Of a stretch of DNA of 64,000 bases, positions 1-9,471 are shown one piece after another. A program made the translations under genes and the position numbers. The stretch lies in assembly GCF_900452515.1 (NCBI RefSeq), contig NZ_UGNW01000001.1:1364001-1428000 (forward strand). The letters run 5' to 3'. The number at the start of each line of letters is the position of its first letter. Position 1 is the stretch's first letter. Source of the stretch: Legionella birminghamensis. Its GTDB lineage: Bacteria; Pseudomonadota; Gammaproteobacteria; Legionellales; Legionellaceae. The notes beneath the pieces are model-generated. The model worked only from the letters and a program-made list of their open reading frames with translations. It made no database searches and was not told where the DNA came from.

Positions 1-465
1 GACTTCGTGCAGCACACCATCAATCCGGTTACGCACCAATACGCGGCTTTCATAGGTTTCGATGTGTATATCAGATGCCTTATGCTTAATAGCCTGTGTA
101 AATAAGGCATTGATTAAGCGAATCACAGGCGCATCATCCTGATTATCTAATAAGTCTTCACTGGTTGGCAGTTGGTCTGCCAAAAGCGATAAGTCCATAT
201 CGTCTTCCATACCTTCGGCGGCATCGAGTACTGAGGACCGCGATTCATAGTGATGAGCCAGATGCTGCTGAAACTCCACTTCAGAAACTTCTTTCAGCTC
301 AAGACGGCACTGGAGGGAACGCTGCAATTCAGCCAGGGCAGTAAAAGATGGTTGGGGGAGATGATAAACCAGGGCAACCCCATCTTCACGCGGTGAGGAT
401 GCAATCATGCCATTATTTTTAGCGAATCCATAAGGGATCTGCCTGGGTTTATCCTGAGTTTCCAT
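1..465 (-). CDS. gspE: Type II secretion ATPase GspE (LspE), N-terminal part
   Basis: Reading right to left from an ATG at 463-465, the frame stays open to the window edge and gives about 155 residues; the rest lies outside. GspE is the cytoplasmic hexameric ATPase that drives the type II secretion pseudopilus. The visible part has the acidic linker after the N1E region and then the start of the N2E domain, with the family phrase 'DAPVIRLINAL' followed by 'ASDIHIE', which is diagnostic of GspE/PilB ATPases. The Walker motifs would lie off the window. It begins 2 bp after the gspD stop codon, so the two form a gspD-gspE operon, as lspDE does in L. pneumophila. Confidence 0.93.
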   Translation of the reverse strand, partial: METQDKPRQIPYGFAKNNGMIASSPREDGVALVYHLPQPSFTALAELQRSLQCRLELKEVSEVEFQQHLAHHYESRSSVLDAAEGMEDDMDLSLLADQLPTSEDLLDNQDDAPVIRLINALFTQAIKHKASDIHIETYESRVLVRNRIDGVLHEV

Positions 466-467
466 CG

Positions 468-2819
468 TTATTTAGTCGTCATTGGAGTAATCACTACCTG
501 TTTTATTGCACGGTTGAATGGTTTAGGCAATTCAGCCCCGCTCAATGCAGGTAAAACAATCTCATCATCACTTTGGTGGAAGCTTTCCTGCTGGCGTAAG
601 GAATCAAGCTGATACTGTCTCAAATCATTATATTTACCGCCAGTTACCGAGAATGAATCTCTTGGATTTCTTAAAATTATAGGACGAATAAAGACCATTA
701 ACACGCGTTTTTCACGATTACGTATATTATGCTGGAAAAGTCTGCCTAGGCCGGGTATGTCACCAATGATGGGCAGCTTGTTGTCGTCGTTTGCCAGACT
801 ATCTTGGGTAAGCCCTCCCAATACAACAATATCGCCGCTTTCCACATGAACAGAGGTCACAATACTACTGATTTTAAAGGTTGGATTATCAGTATTTAGT
901 GTTGTAGATGGATCCAGAGTGTCATTCCCTTGATCGATCTGCAATTGAATTCCCTGACCTCGCGTTATCTGTGGGCGCACATATAAATGCAAGGCTACAT
1001 TGACTCGATCAAAGGTCACATAGGGGCTGGCTGTGGTGGTGCCCCCAGCATTGTTGGGATAGGTTGTTGAGGCGACTGATACCTGTTTCCCGACCAGAAT
1101 TTTCGCTTGTCTGTTATCAAGGACAACAACAGAAGGGGTAGACAAAATATTTGCTTTTCTTTCCCTAGCTAATGCATAGATCTGTGCCTGAAAATCATCA
1201 ATACTGGTTTTGCTATTGATAATGGCAAAACCGGGACTAAAGCTGGCAGGGTTGCCTGTTTGACGGTCCGAACCCCATTCAATCCCCAGGCTATTAATAT
1301 CGCTTTCATCAACTTCGGCAACCAGCGCTTCAATTAGCAGCTGGGCTGGTTTGATATCCAGTTGGGTAATGACTGATTTTAGAATGCGGATAAGGCTGGC
1401 GGGTGCATTAACAATAATGGAGTTAGTGTTAGGCTCAGCAATAATCTGAACAGTGGGTTTGGTCGTACCCTCATTTTGAGTCGTACTGCCTGAAGTGTTG
1501 GGCGTTGCAGCAGCATTCCCCGATTGCCCACCCTGGCCTAAAGAATTATTTCCGCTACTGCTATTTGTAAGATTGTTAGTGGAACTATTATTTGAAACAA
1601 GATTGGATGCCGGATTAGTGCTATCAAGTTCAGGACGGGTAATGGTGCCTATCGTTGTTCCCACATTACCGCTGAAATTAGCCTGGGCTATACCTGCCAG
1701 AATAGGAACCAAATCCTCGGCACGCAGATAATTCAAATAAATCACCTGGGTATTGCTATTGCTCCCATTGGGATGCTGTCTGTCCAATTGGGAAATTAAA
1801 AGGCGAAGACGAATCCGCTCCGTTTTATTGCCGCTGATTAAAATGGCATTGCTTCGATCATCAGCTGCGAGCATGGTTTGTGAATGAGCTGTGGAGCCAG
1901 GCTGTGTTTTCATCAGGTCTTTTAATGTGGCAACGACATCCATGGCCAGGGCATAATGCAGGGGCACCATATCAATACCATTCGTAGACGAACTGTCGAC
2001 CTGTTTGATAATTGCCGCCAATTTCCTGATGTTGCTGGCGCGGCCTGAAAGAATCAGCATATTTGACGGGGCGTAGGCGGAAACACTGCTCCATTGCGGC
2101 ATAAGCGGACGCAATACCGGGACAAGCTGTTCGGAGGGTACATATTTTACCGGAATCACTTCCACCAGCATATCATCCCCGCGGGGAGGGTTTCTTAAAT
2201 CATATTCGTAGTCTGATGAGACTGTTTTCGCATCAATATTAGGAATAATTTTAATTACATCGCCAGAGGGAATGGCCGCATAGCCTGAAATCTGCAGCAT
2301 GGAGAGGAACACCTGATAAAGTTCCTTATCGGACATCGGCGTACTCGATACAATCGATATTTTGCCCTGTACTCGTGGGTCAATAATGAAGTTTTTTCCA
2401 GTCACCCGTGATACCTCAGCAATAACTGCCCTGATATCAGCACCGCGTAAATTCCATAATTTCTTTGTCGAGTTGACTGCGCCTTGTGTCGAAGTAGAAG
2501 AAGTTTGAGCGGTACTGGAGGACGAGGAGTCCTTGCCTAATAATTTTTGAAGTTCCTGGGCCTGTTCCAGGTTTTTAAGAGGGCCCATTTTGACTACATA
2601 TAGCTTTCGATCTTTCTGATAATCAATAGTTAGCGGCTGTTTAAAAAGGGCAGACAATTTAAGCTTAAGCTGTAATGCGCTGCTTTCTTTAGGAAAGGCG
2701 CCAGCCTCAAGCACATAGGCTTTTTCTCCATCGATAGTTATTGTTTTAAGTCCAACGTCTGCGGCAAAAGCAGTGAATGTTAGAAACAATAAAGAAATAA
2801 GTAACGCACCTGTTCGCAT
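468..2819 (-). CDS. gspD: Type II secretion outer-membrane secretin GspD (LspD) with SPOR-like N-terminus
   Basis: The 783-residue protein has a cleavable signal peptide (residues 1-20, ending AFAA). Residues about 33-94 look like a SPOR domain: 'AYVLEAGAF' at its start, 'LYVVKMGPL' near the end, then an 'EQAQELQKLL' helix. The secretin N0-N3 ring domains follow, with an Asn/Ser/Gly-rich insert inside the N3 loop, and then the beta-barrel secretin domain with 'VPVIGDIPGLGRLF'-type signature residues (here LPIIGDIPGLGRLF) and 'LMVFIRPIIL'. Secretins form the outer-membrane channel for folded type II substrates. SPOR domains bind denuded septal peptidoglycan, so anchoring to the cell wall is an inference. 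The gene is followed 2 bp later by gspE. Confidence 0.95.
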   Translation of the reverse strand: MRTGALLISLLFLTFTAFAADVGLKTITIDGEKAYVLEAGAFPKESSALQLKLKLSALFKQPLTIDYQKDRKLYVVKMGPLKNLEQAQELQKLLGKDSSSSSTAQTSSTSTQGAVNSTKKLWNLRGADIRAVIAEVSRVTGKNFIIDPRVQGKISIVSSTPMSDKELYQVFLSMLQISGYAAIPSGDVIKIIPNIDAKTVSSDYEYDLRNPPRGDDMLVEVIPVKYVPSEQLVPVLRPLMPQWSSVSAYAPSNMLILSGRASNIRKLAAIIKQVDSSSTNGIDMVPLHYALAMDVVATLKDLMKTQPGSTAHSQTMLAADDRSNAILISGNKTERIRLRLLISQLDRQHPNGSNSNTQVIYLNYLRAEDLVPILAGIAQANFSGNVGTTIGTITRPELDSTNPASNLVSNNSSTNNLTNSSSGNNSLGQGGQSGNAAATPNTSGSTTQNEGTTKPTVQIIAEPNTNSIIVNAPASLIRILKSVITQLDIKPAQLLIEALVAEVDESDINSLGIEWGSDRQTGNPASFSPGFAIINSKTSIDDFQAQIYALARERKANILSTPSVVVLDNRQAKILVGKQVSVASTTYPNNAGGTTTASPYVTFDRVNVALHLYVRPQITRGQGIQLQIDQGNDTLDPSTTLNTDNPTFKISSIVTSVHVESGDIVVLGGLTQDSLANDDNKLPIIGDIPGLGRLFQHNIRNREKRVLMVFIRPIILRNPRDSFSVTGGKYNDLRQYQLDSLRQQESFHQSDDEIVLPALSGAELPKPFNRAIKQVVITPMTTK

Positions 2820-3014
2820 TCAACAACCATTAAATCCATGTTGCCCCACATCATAGCGAAAAAAGAAGTGAGACAATAGAGTTTTTATTAATTATGCGTA
2901 AATACCTTTTAAAACAGGCGCTTTGAGAGTATTCCAATGCTTTTGCTTTGTTATAATAAAAAAGAATAATAGCGTTGATTATTGCGTATCAATTTAATGA
3001 GGTGTAGGAAGATG

Positions 3015-3091
3015 TGGTGGCTATGGGTGGACTCGAACCACCGACCTCAGCATTATGAGTGCCGCGCTCTAACCGGCTGAGCTACATAGCC
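3015..3091 (-). tRNA. tRNA-Met (CAT), elongator type
   Basis: The reverse complement folds into a complete cloverleaf: acceptor GGCTATG pairing with CATAGCC, D-stem GCTC/GAGC, anticodon stem CGGCA/TGCTG around the loop CTCATAA, T-arm GGTGG/CCACC with TTCGAGT, discriminator A and an encoded CCA. The anticodon is CAT. Its body matches the elongator tRNA-Met pattern (GGCTA...TAGCC acceptor) better than initiator or the k2C-modified tRNA-Ile2. It sits downstream of htrA on the same strand, separated by a hairpin-bounded element. Confidence 0.95.
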
Positions 3092-3211
3092 ACAGAGGTC
3101 GCCATTTTGTCGCGGATTGGCTTCCCTGTCAAGATATAAAATAAATTTTTTAGGAATTCACTTTTGGTGGTGCTTCTTAAGAACAAGCTTTGTTGTCTAA
3201 CATAGGTTTTC

Positions 3212-3412
3212 CGATCCGAAGCTCCGCCACGGAGCTATCCGAATCCCCGCGGCTTCGACCGCGGGGTCCAATGAATCTTATTCAGAGCAATAATTTACTG
3301 AGCAGTTTATCCAATCTTACTCCGAAAGGCTTGTAGATTTTTCTAAGCTCATTTTGGAACCCACCATGAGCCCCGCGGTCGATGCCGCGGGGATTCGGAG
3401 GGGGAACATTTG
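3212..3412. repeat. Hairpin-bounded element, core family A, copy 1
   Basis: The left hairpin at 3245-3266 (CCCCGCGG, 6-nt loop, CCGCGGGG) is followed by a 104-bp core, and the right hairpin is at 3371-3392, in inverted orientation, flanked by GAATCC and GGATTCGG. A degenerate extra arm unit lies at 3212-3240. The reverse complement of the core aligns well by eye with the core of the copy at 63.5 kb (shared blocks include 'catgg-gggt', 'gagct-agaaaaat' and 'gattcattggaccccgcgg'). It lies just after the htrA stop codon, so the hairpins may also end htrA transcription. The rest of the 3092-3438 gap shows no gene. Confidence 0.8.
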
Positions 3413-3438
3413 TGAATAGCCCGGTTAAAGAACAAGCT

Positions 3439-4815
3439 CTAGATAACCAGAATATACAATGCCCCTGGGCCGCGCAGAACTTGTACCAGAAGTTGTTGTT
3501 TTTTCTGCATCGCAAGGTTTTGCAGGGCTTTTACATTCGGGGTAGGCTGTTTATTTGCACTTATAATAATATCCCCGGGACGTAGTCCAGCTCGCCATCC
3601 TGCACTGTTTTCAGACGCGCCTGTGACCTGGACACCGACTACATTACCGTGGAGAGGGGAATCCTGTTCATAATTGCGCAGTGCAAGTCCATAAAGGAAT
3701 GGATTATTGGCTTGCAGTTTTTGCTCATGCTTTTTGATATCAGTCACAACCGCTGTAAGTGTCATTTCCTTACCGTCACGGCGTACTGTCATTTTCGCTT
3801 CGCTTCCCACACGCAGCAGGCTGATAGTCGTTTTAACCTGGGTCGCCTGGGTGATTTTGGTGTTATTAATTTGAGTAATAACATCACCGGGTTTGAGGCC
3901 TGCTTTTTCAGCGGGGGAGTCCTCATTCACCTGTGCGACTAATGCGCCCTGAAAATCTTCGGAATACCCCATAGCTTGTGCCAATTCTGGTGTCAGATGT
4001 TGTACGAATATTCCCATTAAGCCGCGGTGGATAGAACCAAACTGCATAATTTGCTGGACTACATCTTTGGCCATGTTCACAGGAATGGCAAAACCAATAC
4101 CAACGTTGCCGCCGTAGGGGGAAAGAATGGCGGTGTTAATACCAATTAATTCGCCCTTTGCATTGACCAGCGCACCACCAGAATTACCGGGGTTAATGGC
4201 TGCGTCAGTTTGAATGAAGTTCTCAATACCTTCGATGTTCAGATCGCTTCGTTTCATGGCGCTGACAATACCAAAGGTTGCAGTCTGGCTGTTCCCGAAG
4301 CTGTTTAAGCCGAAAGGGTTACCAATTGCAACCACGAAATCACCAACTTCGACTTTATCCGAGTCGCCAATGGGCAGGGTTTTCAGATTTTTTGCATCGA
4401 TTTTTAAAACCGCTAAATCAGTATCCGCATCGCCGCCAATCAGCTTGGCTTTCAGGCGTCTACCATCATTTAAAGTAATTGTGATCAGGTTGGCATTACG
4501 GACAACATGATCGTTGGTGATAATAATACCATGCTCTGGATCAACGATAACCCCGGAACCAATGCTTTGAAATTTTTTAGGTTTGGGTGGTGTTGCCTGC
4601 GGGCTTTCCTGATTATTATCTTCATCTTCCTCGTCTTCAGTTGGACCTGCCGGCGGAAGAAATCCCTGAACCGCAACATTCACAATTGCAGGCATTGCAT
4701 TTTTAAGTACCGGGGCCAAAGAGGGCATCGGTGCTTCCTGTTCAGCTGCCAGGGTCGAAGAGGACATCAGGACCAGTAAAATACCGCTCCCCAGTAAACG
4801 CAAATGACGAAACAT
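3439..4815 (-). CDS. htrA: DegP/DegQ-family periplasmic serine protease HtrA
   Basis: The start at 4815 (458 residues) is preferred over an upstream one at 4857, because it has an AGGAA site and gives a normal signal peptide ending in LAA. The trypsin-like domain shows the catalytic triad, counted from this start: His103 in TNDHVV, Asp133 in DTDLAVLK and Ser212 in NPGNSGGAL. Two PDZ domains follow, and the protein ends in the typical 'RGPGALYILVI'. A Glu/Asp-rich loop sits before the protease domain. HtrA proteins degrade or refold misfolded envelope proteins. The gene ends a compact minus-strand run with pgeF, rluD and miaB; the 29-bp gap to pgeF suggests cotranscription. DegP versus DegQ cannot be settled by eye. 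Confidence 0.95.
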   Translation of the reverse strand: MFRHLRLLGSGILLVLMSSSTLAAEQEAPMPSLAPVLKNAMPAIVNVAVQGFLPPAGPTEDEEDEDNNQESPQATPPKPKKFQSIGSGVIVDPEHGIIITNDHVVRNANLITITLNDGRRLKAKLIGGDADTDLAVLKIDAKNLKTLPIGDSDKVEVGDFVVAIGNPFGLNSFGNSQTATFGIVSAMKRSDLNIEGIENFIQTDAAINPGNSGGALVNAKGELIGINTAILSPYGGNVGIGFAIPVNMAKDVVQQIMQFGSIHRGLMGIFVQHLTPELAQAMGYSEDFQGALVAQVNEDSPAEKAGLKPGDVITQINNTKITQATQVKTTISLLRVGSEAKMTVRRDGKEMTLTAVVTDIKKHEQKLQANNPFLYGLALRNYEQDSPLHGNVVGVQVTGASENSAGWRAGLRPGDIIISANKQPTPNVKALQNLAMQKKQQLLVQVLRGPGALYILVI

Positions 4816-4844
4816 AATTTTTTTCCTGTTATTAAAATCTGATA

Positions 4845-5567
4845 CTAAATAAACCATACTAAAGTAGCCATTCTACCTGTTTGCGATGCACGACGATAGG
4901 AATAAAATTCATTTTTTTGCTCAAATGTGCAGATATTAGACTGCGTTATTTGGGCAACTTTCTGGTGAATAAGCACTTTTTCAGCGATTAATGATAAGTT
5001 TGCCCGCCATTTAGACTCATCAGGGAAGAAACAATCAGCAACGAAAGGATAGTGAGTAAGAAAATAGTCATAGACTTCAGCACCCGTCTGATAACAAGAC
5101 TGGCAGATAGCCGGACCTACCCAGGCAATCAGATCCTGGGGTTGGCTGTTCATTTTATTCAGAGTTTTCTCAATAATGCCATTGGCTAAACCACGCCAGC
5201 CGGCATGAATAGCGGCAACTTCACTGCCTTGACGGTTGGATAGGACGATTGGCAGGCAGTCCGCTGTCATGATAGCCAGGACGTGCTGATTGGAACGGGT
5301 AATTGCTGCATCGGCCTGGCGATTATTATCCTGCTCGACTATTATACAATCGGTGCTATGGGTTTGATCCAGCCATTCAGGTTCACGCGGCAGCTGCAAT
5401 GAAGTAATCAATCGCTCCCGGTTAGCCTGAACGTGCCCGGCATTATCGCCGACATGCAGCCCTAAATTGTTTTTATCGTAAGGGGGCTGGCTAAATCCCT
5501 CTATCCGGGTTGTTGTTACTGCTTTTACGTTGGTGGGCGCATTCCAGTTCGCTTGCAAATAAGTCAT
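4845..5567 (-). CDS. pgeF: Peptidoglycan editing factor PgeF (YfiH family, purine nucleoside phosphorylase-like)
   Basis: The 240-residue protein fits the DUF152/YfiH family, with the signature residues 'ADCLPIVL' and 'IHAGWRGL', an earlier 'DQTHS' and a Cys-containing 'GPAICQSCYQ' segment forming the zinc/active-site pocket. Family members were once called laccases or polyphenol oxidases. In E. coli the protein removes wrongly inserted serine from peptidoglycan precursors, while some homologues cleave purine nucleosides. The start codon overlaps the rluD stop by 4 bp, implying translational coupling; this rluD-yfiH order is common in proteobacteria. Confidence 0.92.
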   Translation of the reverse strand: MTYLQANWNAPTNVKAVTTTRIEGFSQPPYDKNNLGLHVGDNAGHVQANRERLITSLQLPREPEWLDQTHSTDCIIVEQDNNRQADAAITRSNQHVLAIMTADCLPIVLSNRQGSEVAAIHAGWRGLANGIIEKTLNKMNSQPQDLIAWVGPAICQSCYQTGAEVYDYFLTHYPFVADCFFPDESKWRANLSLIAEKVLIHQKVAQITQSNICTFEQKNEFYSYRRASQTGRMATLVWFI

Positions 5568-6526
5568 CTATTTTCCTTATATTTATCCAGGGCGGCTAAC
5601 AAACTAGTAAAATCATCGGGCAGGGGAGCAGTAACGCTTATCATTTCCCCGGTTTGAGGATGCTCAAAACTTAGACTATATGCATGAAGAGCCTGTCGTT
5701 TAAACTGCTGGAGCAAAGTGATTAACGATTCGTCTGCCTCTGCTGGAACGCGGGTACGGCTGCCATAGAGTTGATCGCCCACAACCGGGTGTTTGATATG
5801 AGCCATATGCACACGGATCTGGTGAGTGCGCCCAGTCAGTAATTGAACGTTGAGCAATGTAAAATACTGATATTGTTTTTTCAATGAATAATGGGTGACT
5901 GCCTGACGTCCCTGCGCGCAAACTGCCATTTTAAGTCGATTGACTGGATGTCTTCCAAACCCGGTATCGATTTCGCCGCCAGAGATTAAGTGCCCCTGGA
6001 CCAAGGCAAGATAATGACGATGGATTTCACGATCCTGCATCATTCTCACGAGCTGTGTATGAACTGTCAGAGTTTTAGCGATCACTAATAACCCGGTTGT
6101 ATCTTTATCAAGGCGGTGGATCAGCCCGGCGCGCGGTAAGGCGGATAATTGCGGGAGATGATGTAAAAGGGCGTTTACCAGCGTATGCTTCCAGTTTCCT
6201 GCCCCTGGGTGAACAACAAGCCCTGCCGGTTTATTGATAACTATTAGAAACTCATCTTCATAGACAATATTTAAGGGGATGTCTTCTGCTTCCGCTTCAC
6301 CGGTCTTCTTCTCGGCCAATTGATCAAGCTGTAACAGGATCTGGCTTCCATGGGCTACCTTTTCTTTAGGCTTGATTATTTTATTGTCAACAGTAATTTT
6401 TCCCTGTTTCAACCATTGGCTAAGCTGTGAGCGTGAATAGTCAGGTAACATACGAGCCAGAACCACATCAACGCGTTCCCCGTGAAGCTCACGGGGAACA
6501 ATTAACGCCATACTATTTTCAGTCAT
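5564..6526 (-). CDS. rluD: 23S rRNA pseudouridine synthase RluD
   Basis: The protein has an N-terminal S4 RNA-binding domain ('[22 protein letters not shown]') and the RluA-type catalytic domain with the active-site motif [10 protein letters not shown], where the second Asp is the nucleophile. It modifies three uridines in helix 69 of 23S rRNA in E. coli. The start at 6526 (MTENSM) overlaps the miaB stop by 8 bp. An earlier in-frame start at 6544 and a later one at 6511 are possible. It is coupled to pgeF downstream. RluD is preferred over RluC because of the S4 sequence and the yfiH neighbour. Confidence 0.93.
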   Translation of the reverse strand: MTENSMALIVPRELHGERVDVVLARMLPDYSRSQLSQWLKQGKITVDNKIIKPKEKVAHGSQILLQLDQLAEKKTGEAEAEDIPLNIVYEDEFLIVINKPAGLVVHPGAGNWKHTLVNALLHHLPQLSALPRAGLIHRLDKDTTGLLVIAKTLTVHTQLVRMMQDREIHRHYLALVQGHLISGGEIDTGFGRHPVNRLKMAVCAQGRQAVTHYSLKKQYQYFTLLNVQLLTGRTHQIRVHMAHIKHPVVGDQLYGSRTRVPAEADESLITLLQQFKRQALHAYSLSFEHPQTGEMISVTAPLPDDFTSLLAALDKYKENR

Positions 6527-7868
6527 TAAGTGCCAGTGCCTCATCGTTCACCAAGCGGCCACGCAGGGAGTTCGGTAATGCTTCACTAATATTAACCGTG
6601 ACAAATTGGCCAATTAAGGAAGAAGAACCATCAAAATTGACGACGCGATTACACTCTGTTCGTCCCGCCAGCTGTTCTTTGTTTTTCTTGGAGGAGCCCG
6701 TGACCAATATTCTTTGGCAGCTTCCGATCATTGACTGGCTATAGCGGGCAGCATTGGTCAGCAGACGGTTTTGCAAAATTTGTAAGCGCTGCTTTTTAAC
6801 TTCCATTGGCGTGTCGTCAGGTAGATTCGCTGCAGGAGTTCCTGGTCTTGGGCTATAAATGAAGCTAAAAGAGGTGTCGAATCCCATTTCATGGACTAAG
6901 TCCATAGTATCCTGGAAGTCTTTGTCAGTTTCACCAGGAAAACCCACAATTATATCGGTTGACAAACGAATATCGGGTCTGATTTTACGAAGCTTTCTAA
7001 TCTTGGATTTAAACTCAAGTGCTGTATACCCGCGTTTCATCATCGCCAGGATCCGATCGGAACCGCTTTGCACTGGCAAATGCAAATGATTGGCAAGTTC
7101 TGGCACTTCTGCATAGGCATTGATTAAATTATCAGAAAATGCCAGGGGGTGAGAGGTGGTAAAGCGAATGCGGCCAATCCCCTCGATAGCTGACAAGTAA
7201 TGAATCAGGAGAGCCAGATCCGCTATTTCCCCGGAATTCATTTTACCGCGGTAATCATTAACGTTTTGACCGAGAAGATTAATTTCTCGCACTCCTTGAG
7301 CTGCTAATTGATAACACTCCACCAGCACGTCATCAAAGGGGCGGCTGATTTCTTCGCCGCGTGTATAAGGAACAACGCAATAGCTGCAGTACTTGCTGCA
7401 TCCTTCCATAATGGACACGAAGGCTACGGGGCCTTCAGCACGCGGTGCCGGCAAGTGATCAAATTTTTCAATTTCAGGAAAACTGATATCAACCACAGGC
7501 TTTTTGGATTTGAGGCGCTCCTCAATTAAATCTGGAAGGCGATGGAGGGTTTGCGGGCCGAATACTAGATCGACAAAAGGCGCACGTTTTATAATATCGG
7601 CACCTTCCTGGCTGGCGACACAGCCTCCGACGCCAATAATCACTTCAGGATTCTGCGCTTTGAATTCACGCCATTGACCGAGTTGGGAGAACACTTTTTC
7701 CTGGGCTTTTTCCCGGATTGAGCAGGTATTCAACAATATAACATCTGCTTCCTCGACCTGTTCGGTTTTTTGCAAACCGTGTGATTGCAACAAGACTTCT
7801 GCCATTTTTGAAGAATCATATTCATTCATCTGGCAGCCATTGGTTTTAATATATAATTTTTTAGACAT
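6519..7868 (-). CDS. miaB: tRNA-2-methylthio-N6-dimethylallyladenosine synthase MiaB
   Basis: The 449-residue enzyme has the three-part methylthiotransferase layout: an N-terminal UPF0004 domain starting '[16 protein letters not shown]' with cluster cysteines, the radical-SAM core with CSKYCSYC (CxxxCxxC) binding the 4Fe-4S cluster, and a C-terminal TRAM domain. It adds the ms2 group to i6A37 in tRNAs reading UNN codons. The length is normal for MiaB. It precedes rluD with a short overlap and follows the MFS gene by about 42 bp. Confidence 0.96.
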   Translation of the reverse strand: MSKKLYIKTNGCQMNEYDSSKMAEVLLQSHGLQKTEQVEEADVILLNTCSIREKAQEKVFSQLGQWREFKAQNPEVIIGVGGCVASQEGADIIKRAPFVDLVFGPQTLHRLPDLIEERLKSKKPVVDISFPEIEKFDHLPAPRAEGPVAFVSIMEGCSKYCSYCVVPYTRGEEISRPFDDVLVECYQLAAQGVREINLLGQNVNDYRGKMNSGEIADLALLIHYLSAIEGIGRIRFTTSHPLAFSDNLINAYAEVPELANHLHLPVQSGSDRILAMMKRGYTALEFKSKIRKLRKIRPDIRLSTDIIVGFPGETDKDFQDTMDLVHEMGFDTSFSFIYSPRPGTPAANLPDDTPMEVKKQRLQILQNRLLTNAARYSQSMIGSCQRILVTGSSKKNKEQLAGRTECNRVVNFDGSSSLIGQFVTVNISEALPNSLRGRLVNDEALALND

Positions 7869-7910
7869 AAGCTTCTTCTACTTCTGATTCAATAGACTTC
7901 TTAACTCGTT

Positions 7911-9203
7911 TTATTGAATATTATTACAATAAGTTTCTTTAATCCTGGGCAATATAAGCAGGGAAATCAGTATACCCATGGGTAAAATACCCAATGCAAT
8001 ATGATAGGCTTCCAGGGGATAGACGCGCACTTTATCAACGATTTCGCCTTGCCACAACTGATCAAGGATAAAACCGATCAAGGGTTGTGCGATAGCAATG
8101 CCAACCATGTTCATCATGTTCATGAAACTTAAGCTGGTTGCCACATAGCGGCGGCTGCAAATTTCTTTGGCGACTGCGAATGCCGGCAGAAACCCTGAGG
8201 AAAATACGCCGAATAAAAATAGCAGGAATTGAATGGCAAGTTTTGAGTCCAGGGGGGCATATAAAAAAAGCAGCGAGGTAATTAGAGCTCCAATACTGCC
8301 AATGTATAAAGAAGGTTTTCTTCTGCCAATGCGGTTTGAAAAAATACCCCATAAGGGGCTGGCAATTGCCCAGCCGACGAAAACAAGCGAGACGAAATTG
8401 GCGGCGACTGGTTTGCTTATGTTCATTTTGAACATAAGATAGGGGACGCCCCATAATCCGCAAAAGACTGGAGTAGCCATATACATCAGGCCGCCATAAA
8501 GCGCTACAAGCCAGAGTTGTCTGTTTCTAACAATGGTGAGGAGGCTGGAAATTAGTGGTTCTTCATCCCCGTGATGCTCGTGGTGAGTCGGTTCCGTAGG
8601 GGAGTCTTTAGCAATAAGCAGAATCAAAATTGCCAGCAAAATCCCTATACAACCCAGAATGGTCATGCTGTCGCGCCAGCCTGCATAGTCAATAAATAAA
8701 GCCAGGGGTGTTTCCCCCCCAATTGCCCCTAACATGCCAATGGTAACCATCATGCCTGTCAAAAGCGCAAAGCGCGAGGCGGGGAACCAGTTTGCTGCCA
8801 ACTTCATTGCACCAACTGCTGCAAATGCGGAGCCAAAACCAATCATCAGGCGGGCAAAACAGGCGGCGAAGAAATTTTCAGTCATGCCAAAAGCTATAGT
8901 ACTGAGAGCGCAGATAAGTGTTGCAATGGTTAACAGACGTTGCGGGCCGAAATAATCCATTAATACACCGCCTGGCAATTGCATGAAGGCATAGGAGTAA
9001 AAATAAACACCAGACATAATCCCCAGTGTCTGGCTGGTTACAGCAAAATCGCGCATGAGTTCATTGCTCATCACGCCTGGCGAAACCTGTAATACCCATT
9101 CGTAAAAATAGAAAAGACAGCCAAGCCCCCAAACTATCCAGGGTTTTAGAAATGAAAGAGATTGTTTGTCCCTAGTCGGTAAGTGCTCGTTGCCGTAGGC
9201 CAT
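7911..9203 (-). CDS. MFS transporter, about 12 membrane helices (Pht-like)
   Basis: The 430-residue inner-membrane protein has about 12 hydrophobic segments, the MFS motif A region between helices 2 and 3 ('GGVLMDYFGPQRLL'), and a His/Glu-rich cytoplasmic loop in the middle ('HHEHHGDEE'). The segment 'YFYEWVLQVSPGVM' in helix 1 resembles the Legionella phagosomal transporter (Pht) group, which imports amino acids and nucleosides; that subfamily call is from memory and its substrate is unknown. It heads the minus-strand run leading into miaB. Confidence 0.8.
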   Translation of the reverse strand: MAYGNEHLPTRDKQSLSFLKPWIVWGLGCLFYFYEWVLQVSPGVMSNELMRDFAVTSQTLGIMSGVYFYSYAFMQLPGGVLMDYFGPQRLLTIATLICALSTIAFGMTENFFAACFARLMIGFGSAFAAVGAMKLAANWFPASRFALLTGMMVTIGMLGAIGGETPLALFIDYAGWRDSMTILGCIGILLAILILLIAKDSPTEPTHHEHHGDEEPLISSLLTIVRNRQLWLVALYGGLMYMATPVFCGLWGVPYLMFKMNISKPVAANFVSLVFVGWAIASPLWGIFSNRIGRRKPSLYIGSIGALITSLLFLYAPLDSKLAIQFLLFLFGVFSSGFLPAFAVAKEICSRRYVATSLSFMNMMNMVGIAIAQPLIGFILDQLWQGEIVDKVRVYPLEAYHIALGILPMGILISLLILPRIKETYCNNIQ

Positions 9204-9381
9204 TAAATGTTATGCTCCCTGAAATAATTAGACAGACAAAATCTCTCTAAAACTATTACAGCAGAATATTTTAGCCTAAGTTGAGGCTGACTGTTAAGAA
9301 AAAAATAAAATATTATCAGGATGTGCAGGAATTGTCTATTAACGGCTCAGCTTATCACTTATTGAATTTTTGAATTAACAT

Positions 9382-9411
9382 TTGAGCCCAGGAAGATTTA
9401 AGCGCTATAAT
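9382..9411 (+). promoter_or_regulatory. Likely sigma70 promoter for the bd oxidase operon
   Basis: TTGAGC at 9382-9387 and a perfect TATAAT at 9406-9411 are separated by 18 bp and sit about 60 bp before the cydA start. The rest of the 9204-9471 gap contains AT-rich sequence with no gene seen. Confidence 0.6.
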
Positions 9412-9471
9412 GGTAGGACTTTTCTGTTCCTGTCTTAAATTAGTTTGTTCTCACTTCCCCTGGAGAAGCTA

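Noticed and set aside
3015-3091. tRNA-Ile2 (CAT with lysidine) or initiator tRNA
   Set aside because: Acceptor and D-arm match elongator tRNA-Met; the first pair is G-C, unlike the mismatched initiator.
3282-3585. Short open frames over the element after htrA
   Set aside because: They span the hairpins and overlap the htrA end; no coding signal.
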